Source of the DNA: Rheum nobile
Taxonomy: Eukaryota > Streptophyta > Magnoliopsida > Caryophyllales > Polygonaceae
Direction: 5' to 3'
Assembly (NCBI GenBank): GCA_027886185.1
Contig: WOAB01000317.1
Coordinates: forward strand, 62,001 to 126,000
Length of the DNA stretch: 64,000 nucleotides
Each line of letters opens with the position of its first letter. The stretch's first letter is position 1. Of this stretch, positions 47,373 to 60,600 are shown in pieces. The position numbers and the translations under genes were made by a program. The notes beneath the pieces were generated by a model. The model ran no database searches. It was not told the DNA's origin and saw only the letters and a list, made by a program, of their open reading frames with translations.

Positions 47373-49531
47373 ATGGCCACAAAGTCCGGTACGAGAACTC
47401 CACCTTTACAGGTCTCAAAGGCTAGTAAATCAGACCCCAATACCGCGAATAGACCACCTAGGCATCTTAGACAAGTTTCAGATAAGCAACAGGTTGTAAC
47501 AAATGCAGCAGAAGACGGTCAGAAGGGATCTCCTAGCGAGCTAGCAAACCAAATCAATTCAAAGTTGTTGCTGGGTGATGCTGAACAAATTGCTGGTTCG
47601 ATGGCTGTGACCGAGCAAGAAATTGGCTCGTCTTCAGCTAAAGTTAGCGACAGCGCTGCAAGCCCTGCTAAGAATAGTGGGAGTGCAAAGACTAGTGGGC
47701 GGGCTGATATTGTTGAGAGTGGTAAAAGCAGTTTGTGTAGAGGGAGTACGAGCAGTGATTTGAGCGATGAAAGCTCGTGCAGTAGCCTAAATAGCAGCGT
47801 GAACAAACCCCACAAAGCTCAGGATTCGAGGTGGGAAGCGATCCAGGCTGTTCGCTCGAAAGATGGGGTCTTGGGTTTGAGTCATTTTCGGCTTTTGAAG
47901 AGATTGGGGTGTGGGGATATTGGGAGCGTTTACCTCTCGGAACTAAGTGGAACTAAATGCTACTTTGCCATGAAAGTAATGGACAAAGCGTCCCTTGCAA
48001 GCCGTAAAAAGCTGCTGAGGGCGCAAACTGAAAGGGAAATTCTGCAGTCTTTAGATCATCCCTTCCTTCCAACTCTGTATACCCATTTTGAAACCGACAA
48101 GTTTTCGTGCTTGGTTATGGAGTTTTGCCCGGGAGGTGATTTACACACACTTCGGCAGAGACAGCCGGGGAAGTATTTCACTGAGCAAGCTGTAAAGTAT
48201 GATCTCTCTTCAATTACTTATCTATCTGCTTCCTTCATCTTTCAAGTTCCAGTTTTATTCCTGTTCTGCGTATTCCTTGAACAACCTTCAAAAGTTAACA
48301 ATTATTCTGTTCAGTAAGGTTGAAACTATACAAATGGTTATGGTAATCGTACATTATTTGCATATGCAAAGTAATAATGGAATTATAGGTGGTCCATTGT
48401 GCTAATCCTACATTATTTTCATCTCAAGTTTGGAAATTTTCTGCAGTGATCCTTCTATACTTTTCAAGCCAAATGTCATTAGAAGTTCAGAATCTTTTCT
48501 TTTATGTATACTGTTTTGTTTTGGTTGAAATCTTAAAACACAATTGTTAGATATGCTTGATCAGTTGAAGGTTGTTACATATGTTTGACTGTTGTGTGGA
48601 CATCCTCTCATTACACATCCTATGCAGGTTTTATATAGCAGAGGTTCTCCTTTCGCTCGAATACCTTCACATGCTCGGGATCATCTACCGGGACCTCAAA
48701 CCCGAAAACGTGCTCGTTCGAGACGACGGACACATCATGCTCTCTGACTTCGACCTGTCGCTCCGCTGCGCCGTCAGCCCGACCCTCGTCAACTTCAAGT
48801 CGTCAAACGCCAACGCGGACGGCCTAAAGAAGAGCTCCGGCTACTGCATCGAGCCCTCGTGTATCCAGCCGTCGTGCACGGTGGTCCCCACGAGCTGCTT
48901 CTCGCCCCGCTTCTTCTCCAGCAAGAAACCCAAGAAGGACCGGAAACCGAAGAACGAGGTCGGGAACCAGGTGAGCCCGCTCCCCGAGCTCATGGCCGAG
49001 CCCACCGGAGCCCGATCGATGTCGTTCGTGGGGACCCACGAGTACCTGGCCCCCGAGATCATCAAAGGCGAAGGGCACGGGAGCGCTGTGGACTGGTGGA
49101 CATTCGGAATCTTCCTCTACGAGCTTCTATTCGGGAAGACGCCCTTCAAGGGGTCTGGGAACCGCGCCACCTTGTTCAACGTGGTGGGCCAGCCTCTGAG
49201 GTTCCCGGAGTCGCCAGTTGTCAGTTTTCAGGCGAGGGATCTCATAAGAGGCTTGCTGGTGAAGGAGCCTCAGCACAGGCTGGCGTATAAGCGCGGGGCA
49301 ACAGAGATCAAGCAACACCCTTTCTTTGAGGGCGTGAACTGGGCCTTAATTCGCTGCGCTAGTCCGCCTGAAGTTCCGCGCCCAGTCGAGTTCGAGCGAA
49401 TCCCGATCCCGCCTGCATCTTCATCATCATCATCAAGTGCAAATCATGCCATGGTGGGCCCCAATACTACCGGTGACGCTCACCCTAACCAGAAAGGCCC
49501 CGAAAACTATCTGGAATTCGATTTCTTCTGA
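47373..49531 (+). CDS. D6PKL: D6PK-type AGCVIII protein kinase
   Basis: Two exons, 47373-48196 and 48628-49531, join within a lysine codon to give 575 residues. Residues 1-170 are a Ser-rich N-terminus with the STSSDLSDESSCSS box typical of D6PK/PINOID relatives. The kinase domain has a glycine loop GCGDIG (179-184), catalytic Lys201, RDLKPEN (296-302), DFD in place of DFG (315-317) and APE (416-418). Between DFD and APE lies the long AGCVIII insertion, with a basic KKPKKDRKPK patch that in D6PK mediates plasma-membrane binding. The end YLEFDFF is the PDK1-docking motif. D6PKs sit at the basal plasma membrane and phosphorylate PIN auxin exporters. The protein is longer at its N-terminus than D6PK (about 500 residues). 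Exon 2 is unusually GC-rich. Confidence 0.94.
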
Positions 49532-49534
49532 ACA

Positions 49535-51197
49535 AGGTAAAAGAAACTGAAAAAATTGTGTTCTTGAAGAAGATTTATGTAAAACAGAGTCTTTTTAGGT
49601 CTATGGTCTCTGCATTGTTGATCTCTTGGAGCCAGAGAGTTAGATTTCAGAGCAGGATTGGGAAACAGCAGAAGAAGGATTAAAAAGAAGAAGAGTGTGT
49701 GTATTGTCAAGATTCAGGAAGGTGATGGGGATTTTTCTTTTCTGGTTTATTAGTTTGATGGTTTACTGTGTTTCTGGTGTTGGTGATTCAACAAGGGAAT
49801 GTGAAGGAGAAGAATTCTTTGCTTTTATGAATTGTGATTTTCTGTGTATAAGGGCTGTCATTCTCTCAATTTTTCATCCTAATTCTGCATTGAAATCAAA
49901 AGTTCACCCTAATAAGGTTGGTGCCTATTGTTTTTATTAAAAAGAACGAAAATTGCAGAAGTATTGATTCAAAAGAAAGAAATCAAATTCGAAAAAGTTT
50001 AGGGAACCTTTCGATTCCATGGCAGGATTTGCACTTGATGTATGATGATGGATGCAAGCTAACTCCACTTGCAGTGGAATTAAAAAGCAGCGCAACCAAA
50101 CAAGGCCCAATTCACGCCGTCGGAGAAAGAGCACTGATTTTCATTCTCTGTACTTTCAATATCACAAACACAAGTAGAAATAAACAGATGAACAAGAGAC
50201 GCTATTTATAGTTTTATACTATACGGTGTGGAAAATCTTACTTGTAGCATAATTTACTTGTTGCATAATTTACCCATATATAATGCATAGAAAGTTACCT
50301 TATACGGTTTTTGTAATAATTATCCAATTGGTCATAATAATTCTGTTAACTAAAATTTAAACCATTATCCATCCCCTCATAAAGATTTTTCTAAACAAAA
50401 AAAAACGTTTCCTTCCATCATCTATATATCTTTACGTACGTGATATTTTGTGACTAACGATATATTAGCCTAAAAAATCAAGATATAGTTTATATTAAGC
50501 ATTTAGCATGGTAGCACTAGCAGCGGGTATATACATTAAAATATTGAGAGAATAAGATTCTAGGCAAGTAATTTAAACTTTTAAAGTATTACGTGTGATA
50601 TGCATGCTTTGCCAAACTTGCATTGCATACAAGTGAATTTAGCCATATGTTTAATTCTTGTAAATCAAACATAACCACAAGGTAAGAATATTGGAATTTT
50701 TTAAACGATATTCACACTACTAAAAATAGCGATTCTTATCAGATTGGTAAGAAAAAGGCGGTCTAATTTGAACTTAACCTTTTTTTTTCGGAGAATATGT
50801 AATCACAAAAAAAGATAGTTGACGATCTATTTTGTTTTAGTTTTCTTTAAAAAAAAAAGGTTAAGTGCAAAGATATATCTTCGATATTGATATCTTTATT
50901 CTTTGTATAATTTAATAAAATAAAAGCGATTTTAGATTAAGCATCATTATAAACCTTTTTTATTAAATTATATTATAATAGGAATTTTATTTTATTTTAA
51001 AAAATAAATATTCTTTGACTTTCCAAAACTAGAAATCTTAACCTATGCCTTATAAAATAAAATATATCTATGACTCAGACTATGTTTAACTTTTGTAAAG
51101 AGAATTTGGGTCAAATACATATCTTATTGTATTAATAACATTTATTTAACCAAAACATTAAAAACTCTTTTTTCAAAACCAAGAAACTTAAACTAAT
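49535..51197. other. 3' region of the kinase gene and AT-rich intergenic DNA
   Basis: Positions 49535-49900 are likely 3' untranslated sequence. The remainder is AT-rich and non-coding up to the LTR at 51198. A lone CACTA-like end (cactactaaaaatagc) starts at 50715 without a partner. Confidence 0.4.
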
Positions 51198-52080
51198 TGT
51201 AAAAGTAATAGTCAACCAATCCAGATCCGAAAGATCTCAATATTCGCAAGTCGCAAACAATAGAAATTAAATATGCAAGGGACACACAAGATTGTTGACG
51301 CAGTTCGGAAAACCCTACTATGCGGAGTCTCAGGAGGGGAGACTCACCCCAAAATTACACTAGAATCACAAGTTCAAATGTGGTTACAAACAAAGAACAG
51401 AGGACGGCAAACCAAAGGGAAAAACAACAAACAAGCAAGACAGAGAAGAAGAACTAGAGAACAAGCAGTAAAGGAATTCGGCCTCCTTCAGGCAAGAAAC
51501 GCTTCAGGACTAAGCGTTTCCAACTGCGCCACCACCGGATCTCAACGTGCTCTCGCCGGAAACCACCAGCCACCAGAAGCACCACCGCGAGCGTAGCGAA
51601 GCTCTCTCTTCCTTAGTTTTTCTCTCTTTTGTGAAACTGCAGAGGTGAAGAATGACGGCCACAGTAGAGACCTAAAGCTTTTATACTTAGGTCAAGCTGG
51701 AGCTGTAAAGTCAAACGCTGCATTTCAGTTAACGAGAGTGAAGCTGGCACTGGAAGCAGCAAGCTGGGCCAGTCCACAGAAATGGGCTTGTCTTTGCTGT
51801 TGGGCCAACTAATGCCAAGCAGCAGTGAAACCGACAAGCCTCCAACCAGACTACATATGGGTTGGCTTAAACCGGCTTAACTCCAACTCGGCCATCAAGC
51901 CCGGTCTACCTAAGCCCTCTATTACATTGGAATGATATACCAAACATTATAGCAAAGTTACAACTTAGAATTACAAACATTACAAATGCCCTCATAATTC
52001 TAATGAACAACTTTGCTAGAACTCTAGACTCTTAGTGCAACTTTTGGGATTCATCTCCTGTCCGTCATAGACCCATTACA
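51198..52080 (-). repeat. 3' LTR of the outer Copia element
   Basis: The 883-bp LTR starts tgtaaaag and ends cccattaca on the plus strand, so it has TG...CA ends on both strands. Positions 51198-51640 match 63557-64000 except for about ten substitutions and one indel. The left boundary is inferred from the PBS-adjacent end of the other copy. A polypurine tract is poorly preserved (gagatg next to 52081). Confidence 0.85.
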
Positions 52081-52084
52081 CATC

Positions 52085-55000
52085 TCAGGTTACATCATCG
52101 ATGTGGAGAACATTCCTGCAGAAAACAAACTTGTTAGTAAGGACAATTTTTGTTCCAAAATCTGCAGGATTAATGTCACCTTTTATTTTCTTCACAGAAA
52201 TGGCTTGTTTTTCAACCATATCTCTAATAAAATGAAATCTGACATCAATATGTTTCGTTCTCTCATGATATACAAGATCCTTGCACAAGTATAAGACACT
52301 TTGACTATCCATAAAGAGTATGGGTAAATACTGTTTACCTTCAATTTCTTACAGAATCCCTTGTAACCAGGTAGCCTCTTTAGAGGCTTCAGTGACTGCT
52401 ATATATTCAGCCTCAGTGGATGAAAGAGCAACAATAGGTTGTTGTTGACTCTTCCAAGAAATACAATTTCCTGCCCAGGTGTAATAGTATACAGTGGTAG
52501 ACTTTCTATTATCTTTGTTGCTTGCATAGTCTGAATCCACATACCCTGGAAGTTCACTTCTAGAGCTATGTTCACAGTACACAAGCCCCACATTCTGGGT
52601 GCCACACACATACTTGAGAAGATATTTCATGCCTTGCCAATGTCTATCTCCAGGGTTAGACATATATCTGCTCAACATACTGATAGAGAAAGCCAGGTCA
52701 GGTCTAGTACATAACATTGCATACATTATGGACCCAACTGCCACATCATAAGGCACATTCTCCATTTGTTTCTTCTCAGCATCTGTCACAGGACATAATT
52801 GTTTGGAGAGGTCTAAATGCCCTCCTAATGGAATTGGGGCAGGTTTAGACTTGCTCATTGCAAACTTGTCAAGAACTTTGCACATATAGTCAGTTTGGGA
52901 CAGATAAATTTTCTTCTTATCCCTATCCTTTATGATCTTAATCCCTAGAATTTTCTGAGCAAGACCTAAGTCCTTCATGTCAAAATGGTTTTTCAGATCA
53001 TTTTTAACACCAACAATCACAACCTTAGAATTGCTAATAAGCAAGATGTCATCAACATAGAGCAGAACATACATGGGATGCTTAGATTTGACATTCTTAA
53101 AGTACAGACAAGTGTCATATTAGCTTCTATGGAAGCCCAAAGAAATCATGCAAGCATCAAACTTTTTATTCCATTGTCTAGGAGATTGTTTAAGACCATA
53201 TATAGATTTCTTAAGCAAACACACATGCTCAGGTTTATCTTTATCAATGAAGCCTTTTGGCTGATTCATGTATATGGTTTCAATGAGATCTCCATGCAGG
53301 AAAGCAGTTTTAACATCCATCTGTTCTAATTCCCAGTCAAATACAACAGTCATGGCAAGCAAAAGGCGCATGGTTTTATACTTCACAACATGAGCAAAAA
53401 TATCATTATAGTTTACACCTTCTTTTTGAGTAAAACCTTTGGCTACAAGCCTGACCTTAAACCTAGGTGCCTCATGAATATTTGCAGCCTCTTTAATTTT
53501 GAAGATCCATTTACAGTCTATGGTTCTAGCCTTAACAGGTTTGGACACTAATTTCCAAGTGTCATTAACATGCATAGACTGAATTTCCTCATGCATGGCC
53601 TTAAGCCATTCATTAGCATGCTTACATTTAACAGCTTGATCAAAGGTTTCAGGGGTATAAGACCTCACAATGTCAGCAACAGTGAAGGCAAACTCAACAA
53701 TTTTATCATAGAACTCAACCAAATTCACATCAAACATCAATCTTCTATTGGGGATTCTAACTCTAGGTTCTCTGTCCCTAACAAGTTGATAGTCAGCCAA
53801 ATCATGCTCATTCTCATTTATAGTGTCATTTTCATGCACATTTTCAGAGGAAGCATCAGTAGACTCAACATGTGAATTAGGGTTAGAGTTACTTACTGCC
53901 CCACCTAATTGGTGAGGTTGCAGAGCTGCAATATGACTCAAGGAGTCATCTTCATTTTGTTGCTGTGTGGGCTGACTTGCAGTGCTAGTGTCAGCTTCAG
54001 TTTGATGACCACTCAGGGAGTGACCAATGTCAAACTCCTCCTCTTCATTGTGGTGTTGATCATTCTGCTCATAGAACTGCCCTTCATGGATGGTTGCCTA
54101 AGGTGTATTGTGTGTGGTACCTGTATTCTCAATTGAAGGCATTAGTTTTGACTTAAAATGAAAATCACTTTCATTGAATGTCACTGACCTGGAGGTTATT
54201 ACCTTATATCCTCCAGGTTGAATCAGTAACAGTTTATACCCTTTAACCCCCTCTGGATAACCCAGCATCACACACTTTGGGGCCTTAAACTGTAACTTCC
54301 CTTGCTTTATCTGAGCATAGGCAGTGCAACCAAATGACTTTAAGTGTGAGATGTTAGGCTTTTGACCAGTCCACATCTCTTGTGGGGTTTTAAACCCAAT
54401 CACAGAAGATGGGGACCTATTTATGAGATAAGTTGCTGTAATAACAGCCTCACCCCACATAGTATTTTTCATACCAGAGCTAAAGAGCATGCATCTAGCT
54501 TTTTCAAGAAGAGTCCTATTCATCCTCTCAGCAGTGCCATTCTGCTAAGGGGTGTTAGGAACAGTCAAATGTCTTTTAATACCATGCAACTTACAGTACT
54601 CATTAAAGGCTTTATTGCAGAATTCAAGGCCATTGTCAGTTTTTAGACATTTCAGTTTGTGAGTGGTTTGACTTTCAACCATTACTTTCCAAGACTTGAA
54701 GTTCTCAAAAGCTTCATCTTTTGACTTTAGTAAATATATCCACACTTTCCTTGAGTACTGATCTATCAGAGAAAGGAAATAATTCCTTCCTCCAATAGTA
54801 GCTACTTGAGTAGGCCTCCAGAGATCAGAGTGACCATACTCTAGGGGCTTGCTGGCAATGTAAGTAGATTTGCTAAAGCTGTGAGTAATTTTCTTACCTA
54901 AGACACAACTCTCACAAAAACTCAAGTCACAAGGTTTCATGTCAATCAAACCATTCACAAACAAGTAATGCAAACCTTTATTCCCAATGTGACCAAACCT

Positions 55001-56139
55001 AGCATGCCAAGTTTTTGTCTGATCTTCACTACCACTCTTAATCATCCCACTAGAGACATTGAGTTCAGGAGTGGCAATCACATAGTAAAGCCCTCCTTTC
55101 TTAATGCTCTTTATAAGAACATTGTTATTTCTAATCACTTCTCTTATACCTTTGTGGGTGTTAATGTGGCAGTTTAGATCATCAAAAACAGACTCGGAAA
55201 GTAAATTCCTTCTTAGATTAGGAACCCACCTAACATTTTGAAGTACCCTTACTCTACCATCATGCATCCTAAGAGGGACATTACCAATCCCTTTAATAGG
55301 CAAGGAAGTGTAGTCACCTAACATGACTTCACCTCCATCACATTCATACAAAGAATTGAAATAATGTCTATGAGGAGTAGCATGCATGGTGCAACCGGAA
55401 TCAAGAATCCATGAATCACAGTCAGAGTAAGAGGCAACAACAAGAAGTTCATCACAATACTGAGGGCATGACTCACACACATTAGAATAACCATTAGAGT
55501 TATCTTTCTCCTTGTTTTTCTCTTTGTTCTTTTCATCCCTTTTCTTTTTATGGCAATCATTAGCATAGTGACCAGTTTTACCACAGTAATAACATTTCAC
55601 ATTGTTATCACCCTCATGCTGTTTATCAGAGGACCCATTCTTAGTCTTCTTATTTTTGTATTTGTTCTTACTCTTCCCTTTAGCCATCATAACCTCATTT
55701 TTGTTATCAGTCTTGGTACCATTTTTCAGTTTAAAGACTTTAAGGGTCTCATTTTTCTGAAGTATGGACTTAGTAATTTTAGTAAGAGTCAATTCATCTC
55801 GACCATACTGTATAACATCTTTTAGAGTGTCAAATTGAGCAGGCAAAGAGTTCAACAGTAAGACTGCTTTATGGGTTTCCTTTACCTCATCATCACACCT
55901 TTGTAAATCTTGTGTCATTTTCAAGAATATATCAAAATTTTCTTACACAGTCATAGACACATCCATTTTAAAGGTGAACAACTTGCACATAAGGGAGATG
56001 CGACTAGGCAGTGACTTAGTAAGGAAAATAGATTCAAGGGCAACCCACAGGGCTTTAGGTTGAGAATGACTCACCACCTGACGAGCAACGTCGTCAGATA
56101 ACCTTATTATAATCTCAGAATGTGCAAGATCTTGCATTT
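52085..56139 (-). pseudogene. gag-pol of the outer Copia element, broken by stop codons
   Basis: One reading frame on the minus strand runs the whole way and is interrupted only by stop codons at about 55943, 54545, 54098, 53120 and 52349; the natural stop is at 52085. In order it holds a gag part, zinc knuckle CYYCGKTGHYANDC, protease DSG motif (SWILDSGCTMH), integrase with its HHCC start (WHARFGHIG ... CESC) and DNG motif, reverse transcriptase with YVDD (near 53050), and RNase H with the STEAEYIA motif. No frameshift is needed in this part. The start of gag lies beyond the inner insertion at 63280. Confidence 0.9.
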
Positions 56140-56144
56140 CTTTC

Positions 56145-57063
56145 TGTAGGAACGCAATTTGAATCACGAACGAAACTAAACTGCAATGAAATAAACGCAC
56201 AAAAATTACAATCGAATGAACGAAATTTTACCGAACAACGATCGGATGCAGAGTCGAGATTAGATCTCTCTCCTTAATTATGAAAATGTCCCGTATTGCG
56301 ACGGTTCTTCGACGTTCTGAATCCCAGGATACAACTGCAAGATGACTTCTGATTTGCGCAACCAAAACCCAGAAGGCTACGAACCAACTCTGTGAAGTAC
56401 TCTCAGACTCGATTATTTCGGAAAACAGAGAAGAGGGAGGACGTTATTTCGGAAAGCAGAGAAGAGGGAGGCATCATTCCCTTAATAGAGCTTCAAAAGT
56501 CTTTTAATGTGGAGAACGTTACAGATCTTCTATCATCAATGGAGGACGTTACAGATCTTCATTTGAACGTTACATATCTTTATTTGAACGTTAAAAATCT
56601 GTAAGCTGGGTCAAAGCCCACTAATGGGCTTTCTGGATCGGCCCAAAAAGATAGGGCGTTGGCTGGCCAGCCCAAGCCCGATCCAACCCGACGCGACTCG
56701 GCTCGGCGCGCGTGTGGGCTTGATGAGCTAGGTCCTCTCCCCATTGAAAATGGGTAATGACCCAAGGCCACAATCTTGAGTCCATTTCTCCACTATATAT
56801 GGTGGTATTTCTACCTCCAAACTTCCAATGTGGGACAAGAGTTTTCCCCCCACATTTCCCAAGTTTTGCACTTCATCCAAGCTACTTTGGGCCTCCATTT
56901 CTCATTCAAACGGAACTCATTTTTGTCGTATGAGTACACTACGAGAATGTGCTCGCGTAGAGGAAGCCAATGCTTCCACTTTCCGGTGTTGACAATGGCC
57001 GGAGCCCACCGGAATTGTGCCCGGAAAAGTGCCCGGCGCCACATGTTAAAATGAGTTCCAACA
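56145..57063 (-). repeat. 3' LTR of the inner Copia element
   Basis: The 919-bp LTR has ends tgtagg and ccaaca. It contains a segment (about 56410-56690) missing from the other LTR, which carries a small tandem duplication 'ttatttcggaaa.cagagaag' and four 'gaacgttac/gttaca' steps. On the minus strand, ccatatatagtgg near 56796-56808 may be its TATA region. Confidence 0.9.
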
Positions 57064-57072
57064 ATCCCCCAC
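57064..57072 (-). other. Polypurine tract of the inner Copia element
   Basis: On the minus strand, gtgggggat lies directly before the LTR start TGTTGG. This is the expected plus-strand priming site for reverse transcription. Confidence 0.8.
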
Positions 57073-57639
57073 ATGAATAGAAATGATTCTAAACATTGGT
57101 TAAAAAATAGAAAGACTTTTGAGAGTACAGTCGAAAAATCACTGCATCTGGGCTGGTAGCGTGTTTCAGCCTTGAACCACCCATAGTGAGTAGCTATCGG
57201 ATTTACTTGACCAGGTAGTGGACATGATGTCTTGAACCACCCGGGCTTTGATGTAAACCGAGACAATAACTATCACACAGTTTCATCTTCTCACAGAACT
57301 AGGTTCTCTTGTTGTGTTCATTTTGGCCTTGAACATCCCTGATTATTCATGAGTGAACTTGGAGAATTTAGTCTCTCTTTATTCTCCTAGAAACAGTCCT
57401 ATTTCACACTCATAAGGTGATTGCCATAAAGAGTATCCTGTCATACCCCACTTTTATTTCAAAGCTATGGAATCATTAAAAGCCGAGCTTAACGTTAACT
57501 CATACAGGTAGCACTGTTCATCATCCTAGGAACTGGGAGGAGACTTAAGTCTCCCAGTGCTCATCTTGATTCAGCTTGATTTAGTTGTCCCTTTGAACCT
57601 ACTTCTTGGGATCTACAGTCAGGTAGGTAGGGTTCGCTA

Positions 57640-60600
57640 TCAAGCATCCTCTTTAGTCATAGGCTTTAAACCCATTCCTCTTGATGATTTAACAGCTTGA
57701 TCTCGTGACAAACCTTTAGTAAACGGATCCGCTAGGTTGTCAGCCGATTTGATATAATCTATTGAGATTATACCATGCGAGAGTAGTTGTCTAATGGTTT
57801 TATGTCGTCTTCGTATATGACGTGACTTATCATTATACAAACGACTCAGTGCCCGAGCTATAACCGATTGACTATCACATTGTACACCTACTGCTGGCAC
57901 TGGTTTGTCCCACATCGGGATATCTTCCAACAAATTCCGAAGCCATTCAGCTTCCTCTGCTGATTTATCTAAAACAATGAACTCAGTCTCCATAGTGGAT
58001 CTGGCCAATAGTGTCTGTTTGGAAGATTTCCATGATACTGCTGCACCACCAAGTGTAAACACATATCCACTTGTGGACTTTGAGTTTCTGGAATCTGATA
58101 TCCAGTTTGCATCACTGTATCCTTTCAGAACTACTGGGTATTTACCATAGTGCAGCCCATAACTTTGAGTATAACGCAAGAAATTTAATACTCTAGTTAT
58201 CCATTCCAGTGTTTGTGTCCTGGATTACTTGTGTAGCGACTTAGTACATTGACTGAGTGCGCCAGGTCAGGTCTTGTGCAATTGGTCAAGTACATGAGAC
58301 TTCCAATCACACGTGCATACTCCAACTGTGACACTGCATCCCCCGAGTTCTTAGTCAAATGAAGATGGGGGTCCACGGGACTCTTTGCAGTCCCGCTTGA
58401 GTAGTTCTTGAATCTCTCAAGTACTTTTTCAGCATAATGTGCTTGAGACAGGATAATTCCTTCAGAATGTCTAGTGATTTTAATCCCTAGTATGACATCT
58501 GCTAATCCCAAGTCTTTCATGTCGAACTTCCCACTAAGCATGTTTTTAGTGCGATTGATCATGTCCTTATTGCTTCCAATAATGAGCATGTCATCTACGT
58601 ACAAACACAATAAAATGTAACCATTTGGATTGTCTTTGAAGTAGATGCATTTGTCACATTCATTGATGCTGAAGCCATTTGACATCATGACATTGCCAAC
58701 TTTTTCATGTCACTGCTTTGGATCTTGTTTGAGTCCATATAGAGACCCGACAAGTCTGCACACCTTGTGTTCCTGTCCAGGAACAACATAACCCTCGGTT
58801 GTTTCATATATATCTCCTCTTCTAATTCTCCGTTTAGAAAGGCAGTTTTCACATCCATTTGATGGATTTCGAGGTTTCGCAAAGCAGCTATTGCTATTAG
58901 CATTCTTATTGAAGTTATTCTCGTAACTGGAGAATAAGTGTCAAAGAAATCTAAGCCCTCTTTTTGCCGGAATCCTTGCACCATAAGCCTCGCCTTGTGC
59001 TTATCTACAGAGCCATCAATTTTCAATTTGGTTTTGAAAATCCATTTGCACCCAAGTGCTTTACACCCTTGTGGCAAATCAACTAACTCCCATGTATGGT
59101 TCTGCATAATGGAGTCGATTTCGCTTTTAACTGCTTCCTTCCATGAAGGTGCATCAGGTGTAGACATGGCTTCTTTGAAAGTTCTAGGCTCATTCTCCAA
59201 AAGAAAGGCCGTGATGAACTCATGCCCAAAGGTTCTTTCCTTTCGAGCTCTTTTGCTTCGTCTAGGTTCAGCTTCTGTTTCCTGTCGAACTCTTTTGCTT
59301 TGTCTAGGTTCATCTTCTGTTTCATTTACAGAAGTGTCTGCTTCACTTTGTTCACGAGTTCGTTTCAGATGTTCTTTATCCTTGCTCGGAAATACGTTTT
59401 CAAAGAAGGACGCATTCCTTGATTCCATTATTGTATTTACATGTATATCTGGTATGTCAGATTTATGTACCAGAAACCGATAGGCACTACTGTTGTGTGC
59501 ATATCCTATGAAGATACAATCAACGGTCTTAGGTCCAATCGTGACCTTTTTAGGAGGTGGCACTGCCACTTTTGCTAGGCACCCCCACACTTTGAGGTAT
59601 CTGTACGAAGGTACTTTACCTTTCCAAAGTTCGTATGGCGTCTTGCCAGTAACTTTATGCGATATCTTGTTGAGGATAAAATTGGTGGTAAGCAGCGCTT
59701 CCCCCCACATGTTTTGGGGTAACCCAGATTCCTGCAACATTGCATTCATCATCTCTTTCAGAGTTCGATTCTTTCGTTCCGCAACTCCGTTAGATTCTGG
59801 TGAGTAGGGAGCAATTGTTTGATGAATAATCCCGTATTCTCTATAGAACGCGTTGAAAGGTTTATCATACTCGCCTCCTCTATCACTTCAGATTATTTTT
59901 ATGGTTTACTAAGTTGGTTTTCAACTTCCAACTTGTATTCCTTGAACTTTTCCAAGGCCTCATCCTTGCTTCTTAGCAAGTATACATAACAGTATTTTGT
60001 GCAATCATCTAAAGGTTACGAAATACTTTTTACCGCCTCTAGTTTGCACATATTTTAAATCACACAAATCTGTGTGTATTAAACCTAGAGGTTCGGTTGT
60101 TCTCTCGACATGTGGGGATGACGTTTTTGTGAGTTTGGCCTGTACGCATACTTCACATTTGTCTTTACTTGATTTGCATTTCAGAATCAGGTTCATGTTC
60201 ATTAGTCTTTGAATAGACTTGTTATTCACATGCCCTAATCGTTCATGCCAAATATTAAAAGACTCAACAACATAAGCAATAGGATTAGTCTTATTCATTG
60301 AAATATCAGTTATAATAATTTTTGGGATGACTGTCATTACATTCATTTTGACCAGTCCATCCTTTACATAACCCTTGCCCAAAAATACCCCATTCTTTGA
60401 GAGAACCAACTTATCAGACACGAAGTTGGTCGCGAATCCGTTCTTGCTCAACAGAGTGCCGGAGATCAGATTCTTCCTTATGTCAGGCACATGCATGACA
60501 TTGGTGAGAGTCAGCTCCTTTCCTGAAGTCAGCTTCAACACCACTTTCCCGTAACCTTCCACCTTGGATGTGGACGAGTTCCCCATAAATAGATGCTCGT

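Noticed and set aside
48824..49290. Long antisense and alternate frames inside the kinase exon 2
   Set aside because: They follow from the high GC content of the real coding frame and have no protein features.
50715..50730. cactactaaaaatagc, like the end of a CACTA transposon
   Set aside because: Only one end is present before the Copia LTR; no partner or TSD is visible.
51273..51596. 107-codon plus-strand frame, repeated almost identically at 63632-63955
   Set aside because: It lies antisense in the two LTRs of the outer Copia element, so the repetition is explained by the LTR pair and not by a duplicated gene.
53120..53122. Stop codons in the outer pol as possible programmed readthrough sites
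   Set aside because: Five stops occur at positions not known for readthrough in Copia, which normally uses a single continuous frame. Decay is the simpler reading.
59222..59483. Plus-strand serine-rich frames opposite the inner Copia pol
   Set aside because: They are antisense shadows of the reverse transcriptase/integrase linker with its repeated lysine/arginine codons.
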